Shown: in pieces, positions 40,928 through 49,279 of the stretch
How the letters are laid out: each line of letters begins with the position of its first letter
How positions within the stretch are numbered: the stretch's first letter is position 1
Assembly: GCF_001544575.2 (NCBI RefSeq)
Contig: NZ_FCNY02000024.1
Span: 1-64,000, forward strand
Length of the DNA: 64,000 bases
Reading direction: 5' to 3'
Source of the DNA: Caballeronia cordobensis
Lineage (GTDB): Bacteria; Pseudomonadota; Gammaproteobacteria; Burkholderiales; Burkholderiaceae
The notes under the pieces: generated by a model
The model's input: only the letters and a program-made list of their open reading frames with translations
Told to the model about the DNA's origin: nothing
Database searches by the model: none
Translations under genes and position numbers: made by a program

Positions 40928-41755
40928 GTGACACATCCGAACGAGCTGCCGCTGTCACCGCTTTCCGCGCTGCAATTCTATGCAACAGCGCCTTACCCTT
41001 GCAGCTATCTGGAAGGGCGCGTCGCACGCTCGCAAGTCGCGACGCCGAGCCATCTCATCAATTCCGACGTCTACACCGAACTCGTCAAGGCCGGCTTCCG
41101 GCGCTCGGGCGTGTTCACCTACCGCCCGTATTGCGACGGCTGCCGCGCGTGCATACCGGTGCGCGTGCCGGTCGCGCGCTTCGTGCCGAACCGGGCGCAG
41201 CGCCGCGTGTGGAAGCAGCACGGCAATCTGGTGGCGAGCGTCGCGCCGCTGCATTACGACGAAGAGCATTACGCGCTCTACATGCGTTATCAGTCAGCGC
41301 GTCACGCGGGCGGCGGCATGGACCGCGACAGCCGCGACCAGTACGAGCAGTTCCTGCTGCAGAGCCGGATCAACTCGCGGCTCGTCGAATTCCGCGAGCC
41401 GGCGCATCCGGGGCATCCCGGCGAACCCGGCGAATTGCGCATGATCAGCATGATCGACATTCTCGGCGACGGGCTTTCGTCGGTGTACACGTTCTTCGAG
41501 CCGGACATGCCGAAGACGAGCTACGGCACCTTCAACATCCTCTGGCAGATCGAGCAGGCGAAGAGTCTGGACCTGCCGCACGTCTATCTCGGCTACTGGA
41601 TTCGCGAAAGCGACAAGATGGCCTACAAGGCCAATTTCCGGCCGCTGGAAGGCCTGATCGACGGGCGCTGGACGCTGCTCGATCCGGTCAACACGCGCTC
41701 CGCCGGCACGTTGCCGATGCCCGGACGCATCCACGGTCCGGGGCAGCCGAAGTAA
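40928..41755 (+). CDS. bpt: Aspartate/glutamate leucyltransferase (Bpt)
   Basis: Bpt transfers leucine from Leu-tRNA to proteins beginning with Asp or Glu. The 275-residue protein has the N-terminal cysteine block of the ATE family ([20 protein letters not shown]) and the C-terminal [18 protein letters not shown] and [17 protein letters not shown]. It resembles eukaryotic arginyltransferases but is bacterial in length. Translation starts at GTG 40928. It follows aat by 96 bp. Bacterial members use leucine, which I take from family knowledge. Confidence 0.95.
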   Translation: MTHPNELPLSPLSALQFYATAPYPCSYLEGRVARSQVATPSHLINSDVYTELVKAGFRRSGVFTYRPYCDGCRACIPVRVPVARFVPNRAQRRVWKQHGNLVASVAPLHYDEEHYALYMRYQSARHAGGGMDRDSRDQYEQFLLQSRINSRLVEFREPAHPGHPGEPGELRMISMIDILGDGLSSVYTFFEPDMPKTSYGTFNILWQIEQAKSLDLPHVYLGYWIRESDKMAYKANFRPLEGLIDGRWTLLDPVNTRSAGTLPMPGRIHGPGQPK

Positions 41756-41814
41756 CGCCCGGAGGGCGGCGCGGGTCGAGTCCGATCCAGTCCAGCCCGG
41801 TGCGTCGCCCAAAG

Positions 41815-41829
41815 CCGCTAAAATAGCGG
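41815..41829 (+). promoter_or_regulatory. Palindromic -10 region upstream of pyrD
   Basis: CCGCTAAAATAGCGG contains a TAAAAT -10-like hexamer (41819-41824) inside an inverted repeat, 35 bp before the pyrD start. The same 15 bases occur before the second and third tRNA-Leu genes. No clear -35 is visible here. Confidence 0.45.
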
Positions 41830-41863
41830 TCTTAAAAAAATCGCCGTCGCCGGCTTCCACTTC

Positions 41864-42886
41864 GTGTTCAGTTCCCTCTATCCGCTCGCGCGTTCGCATC
41901 TCTTCAAGATGGACGCGGAAGACGCTCATCACCTGACGCTGCGCATGCTGTCCGCGGCGGGCCGCACCGGGCTCGCCGGCGTGCTCGCCGAACGCGGCCC
42001 CGATTCGCCCCGCACCGTCATGGGCCTCACGTTTCGCAATCCCGTCGGGCTCGCGGCGGGTCTCGACAAGGACGGCGCGTGCATCGACGGGCTCGCCGCG
42101 CTCGGCTTCGGCTTCATCGAAGTCGGCACGGTGACGCCGCGCGCGCAACCCGGCAACCCGCGCCCGCGCATCTTCCGGCTGCCGGACGCGAACGCGCTCA
42201 TCAACCGGATGGGCTTCAACAACCGCGGCGTCGATCAGTTCGTCGCGAACGTGAAGGCCGCGCGGTATCGCGGCGTGCTGGGCCTCAACATCGGCAAGAA
42301 CGCCGATACGCCGATCGAGCGCGCCGCCGACGACTATCTTTACTGTCTCGAGCGCGTCTATCCGTTCGCGAGCTACGTGACGATCAATATTTCGTCGCCG
42401 AACACGAAGAATCTGCGGCAGCTTCAGGGCGCGGGCGAGCTCGATGCGCTGCTCGGCGCGCTCAAGGACAAGCAGCAGCGCCTGTCCGACCTGCACGGCA
42501 AGCTCGTGCCGCTCGCGCTGAAAATCGCCCCCGATCTCGACGACGAACAGATCAAGTCGATCGCGGGCACGCTGCTGGCTCACGGAATCGACGGCGTGAT
42601 CGCCACCAACACGACGCTTTCGCGCACCGCCGTGACCGGCATGAAACACGGCGACGAAGCCGGCGGGCTGTCGGGCCGCCCGGTGTTCGATGCGTCCAAC
42701 GAAGTGATTCGCAAGCTGCGCGCGGAAGTCGGCGCGGACCTGCCGATCATCGGCGTGGGCGGGATTTTCTCGGGCGCGGACGCGCGCGCGAAGCTCGCGG
42801 CGGGCGCGTCGCTCGTGCAGATCTATACGGGACTCATCTATCGCGGTCCGGCGCTCGTGAAAGAGTGCGTGGAAGCGCTCGCCTGA
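41864..42886 (+). CDS. pyrD: Dihydroorotate dehydrogenase (quinone), class 2
   Basis: PyrD oxidises dihydroorotate to orotate in pyrimidine synthesis, passing electrons to membrane quinone. The 340-residue protein has the class 2 N-terminal amphipathic segment ([19 protein letters not shown]), FMN-binding [10 protein letters not shown] and NIGKNADTP, and the active-site serine in NISSPNT (about S178). The C-terminus has [17 protein letters not shown] for phosphate binding. GTG 41864 is the start. It is the last gene before the amino-acid importer. Confidence 0.97.
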   Translation: MFSSLYPLARSHLFKMDAEDAHHLTLRMLSAAGRTGLAGVLAERGPDSPRTVMGLTFRNPVGLAAGLDKDGACIDGLAALGFGFIEVGTVTPRAQPGNPRPRIFRLPDANALINRMGFNNRGVDQFVANVKAARYRGVLGLNIGKNADTPIERAADDYLYCLERVYPFASYVTINISSPNTKNLRQLQGAGELDALLGALKDKQQRLSDLHGKLVPLALKIAPDLDDEQIKSIAGTLLAHGIDGVIATNTTLSRTAVTGMKHGDEAGGLSGRPVFDASNEVIRKLRAEVGADLPIIGVGGIFSGADARAKLAAGASLVQIYTGLIYRGPALVKECVEALA

Positions 42887-43005
42887 GCCCGGCCGTGCCG
42901 CATCGCATATAGACATAAGCAAACGATATTACGCCGCGATTGCATTCTTATATGATCGCCGCATCTCAAGCAAGACGCCGTCGTCACCAAGAGGAGAACA
43001 ACACG

Positions 43006-43806
43006 ATGAAACTGTCCACGCTCAAGAAGCTCGTCGCCGCCAGCCTGATCGGCGCGGCATTCACCGCCGCCGCCACCGCCGCCCACGCCGACGATCTGCT
43101 CGATCAGGTCAAGCAGCGCGGCACGCTGCGCATCGGTCTCGAAGGCACCTTCCCGCCGTTCAACTCCAAGTCGCCGAGCGGCGAACTGGTCGGCTTCGAT
43201 GTCGATATCGCCAAGGCCGTCGCCGCCAAGCTCGGCGTGAAGCCGGAGTTCGTGACGACCGAATGGAGCGGCATCATCGCGGGCCTGCAGGCGGGCAAGT
43301 TCGACGTGATCGTGAATCAGGTCGGCATCACCGACGCGCGCAAGCAGACGCTCGATTTCTCGCCGGCATACACGTACTCGAACGCGCAACTGATCCAGCG
43401 CAAGGACGACACGCGCGAATTCAAGTCGCTCGAAGAGCTGAAGGGCAAGAAGCTCGGCGTCGCGCTCGGCACGAACTACATGGACATGGCCAAGGCCGTG
43501 CCGGGCATCGACGTGAAAACGTATCCGGGCGCGCCTGAATATCTGCGCGATCTGGCCGCCGGCCGTCTGGACGCGGCGCTCAACGACCGCCTGATGCTCG
43601 CGTATCTGACGAAGAACTCGAATCTGCCGCTGCGTCCGGGCTCGAACGTCGGCGCGGGCAATCCGTCGGGTATTCCGTTCAAGAAGGGCAATCCGAAGTT
43701 CGCCAAGGCGATTGGCGACGCCATGACCCAGCTCGAAGCCGATGGCACGTTCACGAAGATCTCGGACAAGTGGTTCGGCATCGACGTGACCAAGCCCGCG
43801 AAGTAA
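43006..43806 (+). CDS. Polar amino-acid ABC transporter substrate-binding protein
   Basis: The 266-residue periplasmic protein has a signal peptide cut after AHA (about residue 28) and the SBP_bac_3 fold: GTLRIGLEGTFPPFNSKSPS, GFDVDIAKAVAAKLG, FDVIVNQVGITDARKQTLDF and a second-lobe LGVALGTNY. It resembles cystine-binding FliY/TcyJ more than glutamine-binding proteins, but the ligand is not proven. ATG 43006 follows AAGAGGAGAACAAC. A terminator separates it from the permease gene. Confidence 0.92.
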   Translation: MKLSTLKKLVAASLIGAAFTAAATAAHADDLLDQVKQRGTLRIGLEGTFPPFNSKSPSGELVGFDVDIAKAVAAKLGVKPEFVTTEWSGIIAGLQAGKFDVIVNQVGITDARKQTLDFSPAYTYSNAQLIQRKDDTREFKSLEELKGKKLGVALGTNYMDMAKAVPGIDVKTYPGAPEYLRDLAAGRLDAALNDRLMLAYLTKNSNLPLRPGSNVGAGNPSGIPFKKGNPKFAKAIGDAMTQLEADGTFTKISDKWFGIDVTKPAK

Positions 43807-43829
43807 TTCGCTTCGTTTCCGGCGTCGCG

Positions 43830-43865
43830 AGGGCGGCATCGTCACGGTGCCGCCCTTCTCTTTTG
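43830..43865 (+). terminator. Terminator-like hairpin between binding protein and permease genes
   Basis: AGGGCGGCA and TGCCGCCCT form a 9-bp stem followed by TCTCTTTT. It probably reduces, rather than stops, expression of the permease relative to the binding protein. Confidence 0.75.
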
Positions 43866-43941
43866 CCGGCTCGGTCTAATATGTGCCGATTTGTTTCGCT
43901 CTGTCTCGTTTCGGCACCGTTTCAGTCAACGCGTCTCATCC

Positions 43942-44601
43942 ATGTCCACGACATCCCTGCTCGTTCAATCGGCCCCCGTGCTGGCGCAAGGCGCGCTTCT
44001 GACGATCAAGTTCGCGCTCTACTCGATGTTCTTCGGCCTCATCGCGGCCGTCGTGCTGGCGTTGATGGGCATCAGCCAGAACCGCGCGCTCGTCGCGATC
44101 GGGCGCTGCTACGTGAGCGTGATGCGCGGCACGCCGCTGCTCGTGCAGATTTTCGTCATCTATTACGGCTTGCCGAGCATCGGGATTTCGCTGGAGCCGA
44201 CGCCCGCGGGCGTGATCGCGCTGTCGGCCAACGTCGCGGCGTATCTTTCCGAGAGCATGCGCGGCGCGATTCTCGGCATTCACGCCGGGCAATGGCTCGC
44301 GGCTTACAGCCTGGGACTCTCGCGCGTGCAGACGCTGCGTTACGTGATCGGGCCGCAGGCGCTGCGCATCGCGGTGCCGAGCTTGTCGAACAGTCTCATC
44401 AGTCTGATCAAGGACACGTCGCTCGTCTCGGTGATCACCGTCACCGAGCTTTTGCGCAGCGCGCAGGAAGTGATCGCGGCAACCTATCAGCCGTTGCCGC
44501 TCTATCTCGCGGCGGCGTTCGTGTACTGGATTCTGTGCAGCGTGCTTGAATTCGTGCAGCGAATCTTCGAAAAGCGTCTCGCACTGCCCGGACGGCACTG
44601 A
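43942..44601 (+). CDS. Polar amino-acid ABC transporter permease
   Basis: The 219-residue inner-membrane protein is a HisM/YecS-type permease. It has several hydrophobic helices, the MRGTPLLVQIFVIYYGLP segment common to amino-acid permeases and the EAA-type loop AYSLGLSRVQTLRYVIGPQALR. It would form the channel for the importer whose binding protein lies 135 bp upstream. No ATPase gene is in the neighbourhood. The next gene runs the other way. Confidence 0.92.
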   Translation: MSTTSLLVQSAPVLAQGALLTIKFALYSMFFGLIAAVVLALMGISQNRALVAIGRCYVSVMRGTPLLVQIFVIYYGLPSIGISLEPTPAGVIALSANVAAYLSESMRGAILGIHAGQWLAAYSLGLSRVQTLRYVIGPQALRIAVPSLSNSLISLIKDTSLVSVITVTELLRSAQEVIAATYQPLPLYLAAAFVYWILCSVLEFVQRIFEKRLALPGRH

Positions 44602-44613
44602 GGCGTTTTAGCT

Positions 44614-45618
44614 TCAGTCCGCTTCGAACGGAAAGCGCAGCTTCAGATCGCGCCGCGCGGCGTCGATGATCGCGATCATGCGCATCGACGTGGCGTGCGG
44701 CATCACTGGGCTTTCGGTTTCTCCGGCGCGCAGCAGCTCGCAGAAATGCGCGGTTTCGTAGTTGAGGCCGCCGCCCGCGAACGGCTCGTCGAGCTCGATT
44801 TTCCGGCCATCCGTATAAGCGATGGTCGCGCGCGCCGGGTTCCACCAGTTCTCGTGAATCGTCACCGTGCCGAGCGTGCCGCCGATCAGCGCATCGCCGC
44901 GGCCTTGCAGATCGAGTCCGCAGAACAATTGCGCGATGCCGCGTTCGTGGCGCACGTTGAGGCTCGCGAACACGTCGACGCCCGTCGCGCCGAGGCGGCC
45001 GATAGTTTGCACGTCGAGCGCCTCGCCGAGCCAGTCCACCGCGAGAAACGCCTCATAAATGCCGATATCGAGCAACGCGCCGCCGCCCGCTTCCAGCGAG
45101 AACGACGGATGATCGAGCGGCACGTTCGCCATCGAGCAGCCCGCGCGCACGAGGCCGATGTCGCCGATCGGATCGTCTTGCAGATGCGCGCGCAAACGGC
45201 GGTACAGCGGGTAGAACGGCGGCTTCATCGCTTCCATGAACAGCACGTTCGCCGCGCGCGCCGCGTCGATCATCTCCTGCAGCGCGCGCGCATTCACGGC
45301 GGCGGGTTTTTCGCAGAGCACGGGCTTGCCGGCCGCGAAGGCGCGCAACGCGTAGTGCGGATGGCTGTCCTGCAAGGTGGCGATGTAGAGCGCGTCGATG
45401 TCGCCGAGCATCGCGTCGAAGTCGCTGTAGGCGCGTGCGTCGAACGCACCGGCGAGCGCTTGCGCCGTTGCCTCGCGGCGGGAGCAGACGCCCGCGAGCC
45501 GCGCGCCTTCCACGTGCCTGAGGCTATCGGCGAAGCGCCGTGCGATGCGTCCCGCGCCGACGATGCCCCAGCGTATCGTTGTTCCCTCGATGTTTGCTTC
45601 GATGTTCGAATCGGTCAA
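44614..45618 (-). CDS. Gfo/Idh/MocA family oxidoreductase
   Basis: The 334-residue NAD(P)-dependent protein has the Rossmann motif WGIVGAGRIARRFADSL, then DALYIATLQDSHPHYALRAFAAGKPVLCEKPAA with the conserved EKP of the family, and a C-terminal alpha/beta domain. Such enzymes oxidise or reduce sugars, inositols and derivatives. TTG 45618 fits as start because GGAGG lies five bases before it and the family sequence begins soon after. The neighbouring GntR regulator (leftward, upstream) could control it. Substrate unknown. Confidence 0.87.
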   Translation of the reverse strand: MTDSNIEANIEGTTIRWGIVGAGRIARRFADSLRHVEGARLAGVCSRREATAQALAGAFDARAYSDFDAMLGDIDALYIATLQDSHPHYALRAFAAGKPVLCEKPAAVNARALQEMIDAARAANVLFMEAMKPPFYPLYRRLRAHLQDDPIGDIGLVRAGCSMANVPLDHPSFSLEAGGGALLDIGIYEAFLAVDWLGEALDVQTIGRLGATGVDVFASLNVRHERGIAQLFCGLDLQGRGDALIGGTLGTVTIHENWWNPARATIAYTDGRKIELDEPFAGGGLNYETAHFCELLRAGETESPVMPHATSMRMIAIIDAARRDLKLRFPFEAD

Positions 45619-45710
45619 TCCTGCCTCCGTGCGGCATGTTCGTCGTCGGGCGATTGTGCCTGAACGCGACGCATCGCGAATCCGCGCGCGGACGACAAAA
45701 TGCAGACGAC

Positions 45711-45735
45711 AAAAAGCCGGGACCCCTCCCGGCTT
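45711..45735 (-). terminator. Rho-independent terminator of the GntR gene
   Basis: On the minus strand AAGCCGGGA, loop, TCCCGGCTT is followed by TTT, and it lies 47 bp past the GntR stop. It suggests the regulator and the downstream oxidoreductase are separate units. Confidence 0.8.
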
Positions 45736-45781
45736 CATGCACGAAGCTGAATCGATGCAAAACGTCCGATGGTTACGCGCC

Positions 45782-46534
45782 TTATACGCCCGCGGACGCG
45801 TTCACATTCGGCGCGGCGGGCTGACTGCTCACGCGCTCCAGCGAAAACGCGCGGCCCACTTCCTCCGCGGCGAGATCGACGAGCGCGCGCGTCGCGGTTT
45901 CGGCGGCGGCGGAATCCTTCGCCTCGATCGCCTCGACGACGCTCTTCTGCGCCGCAAGGGTCGCCTCACGCACCGACTCGATCCCGTCGACGATCGGGTT
46001 CACCGTCACGAGCGCGCCGCGCACGATCGCCGTCATCTGGCGGAAGAACTGGTTGCCGCTCGCCGCGACGATGCGCGTGTGCAGCACTTCGTCGGCCGCC
46101 TGATACTCGGGTTCGCCCACCTGCAGACGCGAGAGCGTATCGAACGCATCGCGAATGCCGGCGATTTCGTCGGGCGTCGCACGCGCCGCCGCGAGCGCAG
46201 CCGCGCGCGGCTCGATCAGCATGCGGAATTCGATTACATCACGCAGAAACGTCTGATCCGGTTTCGCGCGAAAACGCCAGCTCACCACGTCTTCGTCGAT
46301 GAGACGCCAGTCGCTCATCGGACGAATGCGGGTGCCTGTTTTCGGCCGCACGTCCAGCATGTGCCGCGCGAGCAACATCGACAACGCCTCGCGCATGACG
46401 GTGCGGCTCACGTCGAACTCCTTCGAGAGGATGTCCTGCGGTGGCAGTATCGCGCCATATTTTTGCTCGACGATGCCGGAGACGAGTCCGTCCATGACCT
46501 TCGCCACCAGCGATCGCTCTTTGTTTTCATCCAT
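45782..46534 (-). CDS. FadR/GntR family regulator, DgoR-like
   Basis: The 250-residue protein has an N-terminal GntR winged helix (YGAILPPQDILSKEFDVSRT, VMREALSMLLARHML) and a C-terminal FCD all-helical effector domain with the metal-binding pattern of FadR-type regulators (FRMLIEPRAAALAA, HTRIVAASGN). The segment WRLIDEDVVSWRF resembles the sugar-acid regulators of the DgoR/LldR-like branch, so a sugar-acid or related signal is likely. ATG 46534 follows a GAGAAG-type site. The target is unknown; the adjacent oxidoreductase is one candidate. Confidence 0.88.
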   Translation of the reverse strand: MDENKERSLVAKVMDGLVSGIVEQKYGAILPPQDILSKEFDVSRTVMREALSMLLARHMLDVRPKTGTRIRPMSDWRLIDEDVVSWRFRAKPDQTFLRDVIEFRMLIEPRAAALAAARATPDEIAGIRDAFDTLSRLQVGEPEYQAADEVLHTRIVAASGNQFFRQMTAIVRGALVTVNPIVDGIESVREATLAAQKSVVEAIEAKDSAAAETATRALVDLAAEEVGRAFSLERVSSQPAAPNVNASAGV

Positions 46535-47015
46535 CTCGCTTCTCCCCTTCCGCCTGTTCCGTAGCCGTGTGTATGAGCGCATCGCTTTCGCTTCCCCGGG
46601 CTGCGAAAGGCACGACGGGTTCCCGACAGGTCCATTCGTCGTGCTTGATACGTTGCGTCTTCGTTGCTTCGAATGCCAGTGAGGAATTTCCTGACAGGGT
46701 ATTCCCTCTGACCTCGATATCGCAGTTTGGTTTTTTCTCTTCTTGGCGCTGCACGTGCATCTGCTGCGCCCGCGCCGCGCGCGCGCAGGCATTCATCAGG
46801 GAAACTGAAGAATGGCAGCGTCGCGGCGCGGCGAGGGCTTCGATTGCGGCCCAACTTCTCCTCGGACCGATCATGCACTCATTTGAGCAAGCATCCAGTA
46901 GGCTTTCTGTGCGAACGCGAACGCAAGCCCGCTGGCATGAGCCTTTTGTATGATCGGACGGATTGGACGAAAGTACCGTGGCGCAACGCAGCGCAGCCAT
47001 TTGTCAGCGCTATGC
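46535..47015. other. Gene-free region upstream of the GntR regulator
   Basis: About 480 bp with no convincing gene. GCACGACG (46610-46617) and its reverse complement CGTCGTGC (46637-46644), 19 bp apart, lie in the GntR leader and could be a regulatory stem or operator. Overlapping open frames here have no recognisable protein character. Confidence 0.4.
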
Positions 47016-48167
47016 TTAAATCGCGCCATCTTGCGTGCGCGCGCGTCGCGCATCGAGTGTGGCCTGACGCAGTCGCATCGAATCGCGCTCAGCAAGCGTC
47101 TGCTGATAGATCGCCATGTACTCGGCGCTCACACGCTCGACCGAAAGCGGCTGCAGATTTTGCCGCGCGCGCGCCGCGAACTGGGCGCGCGCCGGCCGGT
47201 CGAGCAGCAGCCAGTGCAGCTTCTCCGCCGCCTGCATGATGTCGCCTGGGGGCACGAGCACGCCCGCCGCGCCGTCATCGAGCATTTCGGGAATGCCGCC
47301 CACGCGGGTCGCGACAATCGCGCAGCCTGCCTCGCGCGCCTCGGCGATCACGAGTGGACTCGGGTCCTGATGCGAAAGCAGCGCGAACACGTCGGCGTTC
47401 GCGAAGTACGGCCGCGCATCGGGGACAAAGCCGGTGAAATGCGTGACGGCCGCGATGCCGAGCCGCTCCGCGAGCGCTTCCAGCGAGCCGCGATCGGGGC
47501 CTTCGCCGACGAGATATAAATGCGGCTCCGGCAGAAAGTCGCGCTCGTTCGCGGCCTGCTCGCGCACCAGCGTGAACGCGCTCAGCAGATCCGCAATGCC
47601 CTTCCTGCGATACATGCCCGCAACGCAGACGATATTCGGATGCCGCAGGCGCACGGGCTTCGCAGCCGGGCGGCACACGAGGCGCGGCGCGTTCACGGCC
47701 CCGTTGAGCACGACGGCCAGACGCTCCGGCCCGATACCCCGCGCTTCCAGATCCATCGCCACCGCGCGGCTCACGGCCACCATGCGATCGCCGGCGCGCA
47801 CGAGCGAGGCGCTTTTCTGCAGCTCGTGATGCACGGTCGTGACGAGCGCGAAGCGCCGCCGCATGCTGCCGAAACGCGAGATGAGCGCGCCCGTCATCAT
47901 GTGCGCGTGCACGATATCGGGATCGAATCGATCGATGAGACGATTGAAGCCCGCGATCATCGACGGCACGCGCCACGGCTGCCGCGACTGCTGCAGCGGA
48001 ATGTGCGTGATGCCGTGACGCCGCAGGAGCGGCTCGAAGCTGCCGCCCGACGATGCGACCAGCACGTCCTGACCCATGCGCGCCTGGGCGCACGCGAGAT
48101 CGACCATCATGTTGACGGTACCGTTGCCGATCATCTGCGCGTGATTGGCGAGATGGACTATTCGCAT
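47016..48167 (-). CDS. Glycosyltransferase family 4
   Basis: The 383-residue GT-B protein begins MRIVHLANHAQMIGNGTVNM and has the GT4 pattern: HAHMMTGALISRFG in the N-terminal lobe, NIVCVAGMYRRKGIADLLSAF, LYLVGEGPDRGSLEALAERLG, VFALLSHQDPSPLVIAEA and GGIPEMLDDGAAGVLVPPGD with the donor-binding acidic residues. It transfers a sugar from a nucleotide sugar, most likely to a glycolipid or polysaccharide. It has no companion surface-polysaccharide genes beside it. Acceptor unknown. Confidence 0.9.
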   Translation of the reverse strand: MRIVHLANHAQMIGNGTVNMMVDLACAQARMGQDVLVASSGGSFEPLLRRHGITHIPLQQSRQPWRVPSMIAGFNRLIDRFDPDIVHAHMMTGALISRFGSMRRRFALVTTVHHELQKSASLVRAGDRMVAVSRAVAMDLEARGIGPERLAVVLNGAVNAPRLVCRPAAKPVRLRHPNIVCVAGMYRRKGIADLLSAFTLVREQAANERDFLPEPHLYLVGEGPDRGSLEALAERLGIAAVTHFTGFVPDARPYFANADVFALLSHQDPSPLVIAEAREAGCAIVATRVGGIPEMLDDGAAGVLVPPGDIMQAAEKLHWLLLDRPARAQFAARARQNLQPLSVERVSAEYMAIYQQTLAERDSMRLRQATLDARRARTQDGAI

Positions 48168-48366
48168 GAGAAGAGCTGTATATGCGCGCGCCGGCCCATG
48201 CCGGCGGCATCGTTCTTATTGTTTCGAGGACGCGCTTCGAAGCGGCTCGCGCCGCCTTGTTCGTTGTTCTTGCCTCGATGCCCGACGGTCCACGCCTTGG
48301 ATACTGCTGCTGCGATGTGCCTGCCACTCCGTGCGATGCGGATTGCGCGAGTTGCGCGGGTTGCGC

Positions 48367-48903
48367 CTAGAGCAACTCGTAGGTGTTCTTCGCGTAGTCT
48401 TCGGCGGCGAGTCGCTGCTTGCTCGCGCCGAAGGCTTCGCGCGGCTGACGGCTCTTTCTCGTCAGACCGATGTACGGCATGCCGTGCTCGAGAAACGGCC
48501 CTTCCGTCTTGCGAAAGCCGAATGCTTCATAAAACGCGCGCAGGCTTACCGGCGCGCTCAGGCGCACGCTGCGGCCAGGCCAGCGCTCGGCGGCCACCGC
48601 GAGCACGCGCTCGATCAAAGCGTGCGCCGTGCCGTCGCCGCGGCGCAGCGGACTCGTCAGGATTTTGTCCACCACGACTTCCGGATCGTCCGCATCGCCT
48701 GCGTGAATACGCGCGTAGGCGAGCACGGGCATCGAACGGCTCATGTCTTCGGCTGCGAAAACATGAATGCCTGTTTCGTCGCGGCCATCCGCATCGAGAT
48801 GGACATGCGACTGTTCGACGACGAACACCGCACTGCGCGCGCGCAAAATCAAATAAAGCTCACGCGCAGTGAGTTGTTCGAAATCCAGGGTTTTCCAGTT
48901 CAT
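48367..48903 (-). CDS. GNAT N-acetyltransferase, ElaA family
   Basis: The 178-residue protein begins MNWKTLDFEQLTARELYLIL with the ElaA signature RSAVFVVEQ, and has a GNAT fold with VDKILTSPLRRGDGTAHALI (acetyl-CoA loop) and FYEAFGFRKTEGPFLEHG. ElaA proteins are acetyltransferases of uncertain substrate. The last 30 residues are variable. The upstream strand holds a short inverted repeat CCGGT-AATA-ACCGG at 48923-48936, 20 bp before the start. Confidence 0.88.
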   Translation of the reverse strand: MNWKTLDFEQLTARELYLILRARSAVFVVEQSHVHLDADGRDETGIHVFAAEDMSRSMPVLAYARIHAGDADDPEVVVDKILTSPLRRGDGTAHALIERVLAVAAERWPGRSVRLSAPVSLRAFYEAFGFRKTEGPFLEHGMPYIGLTRKSRQPREAFGASKQRLAAEDYAKNTYELL

Positions 48904-49279
48904 TGATTATCTCCATGCATGACCGGTAATAACCGGCGTTGCGACGATTGAACGTTACGTTCCGACCGCCCTTGATTCAGTGCGCCATCGCACCGACCCA
49001 GGACGCGTGCGCCTTTCAAATAAGATCGACCACACGCAAAAAGGCGTCACGGGGAAAAAGACGCCTGCCCGACCATTCGAACGATCACGCGACAGCCCGC
49101 CATGCGGACCGCCGCGCGCGCTCGCTTTGCGTCGATAGCGCTCGCGTAATACGGCACCTTCATGGGAAAATCACAATGCATACCGCCATCGGACGCGACA
49201 GAGACGCACAACTAAAAATTCATTCGCTCTCGTGCGCATGCGGTATCGGATACCGGTATTTCCGGCCCGAGGTCACGGC
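48904..49279. other. Divergent region between the ElaA and DUF1839 genes
   Basis: About 375 bp with no supported gene. It holds CCGGT-AATA-ACCGG near the ElaA start and CGGTATC-G-GATACCG (49241-49255) 25 bp before the DUF1839 start. These palindromes are candidates for operators or leader structures. No clear promoter hexamers were found. Confidence 0.45.
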
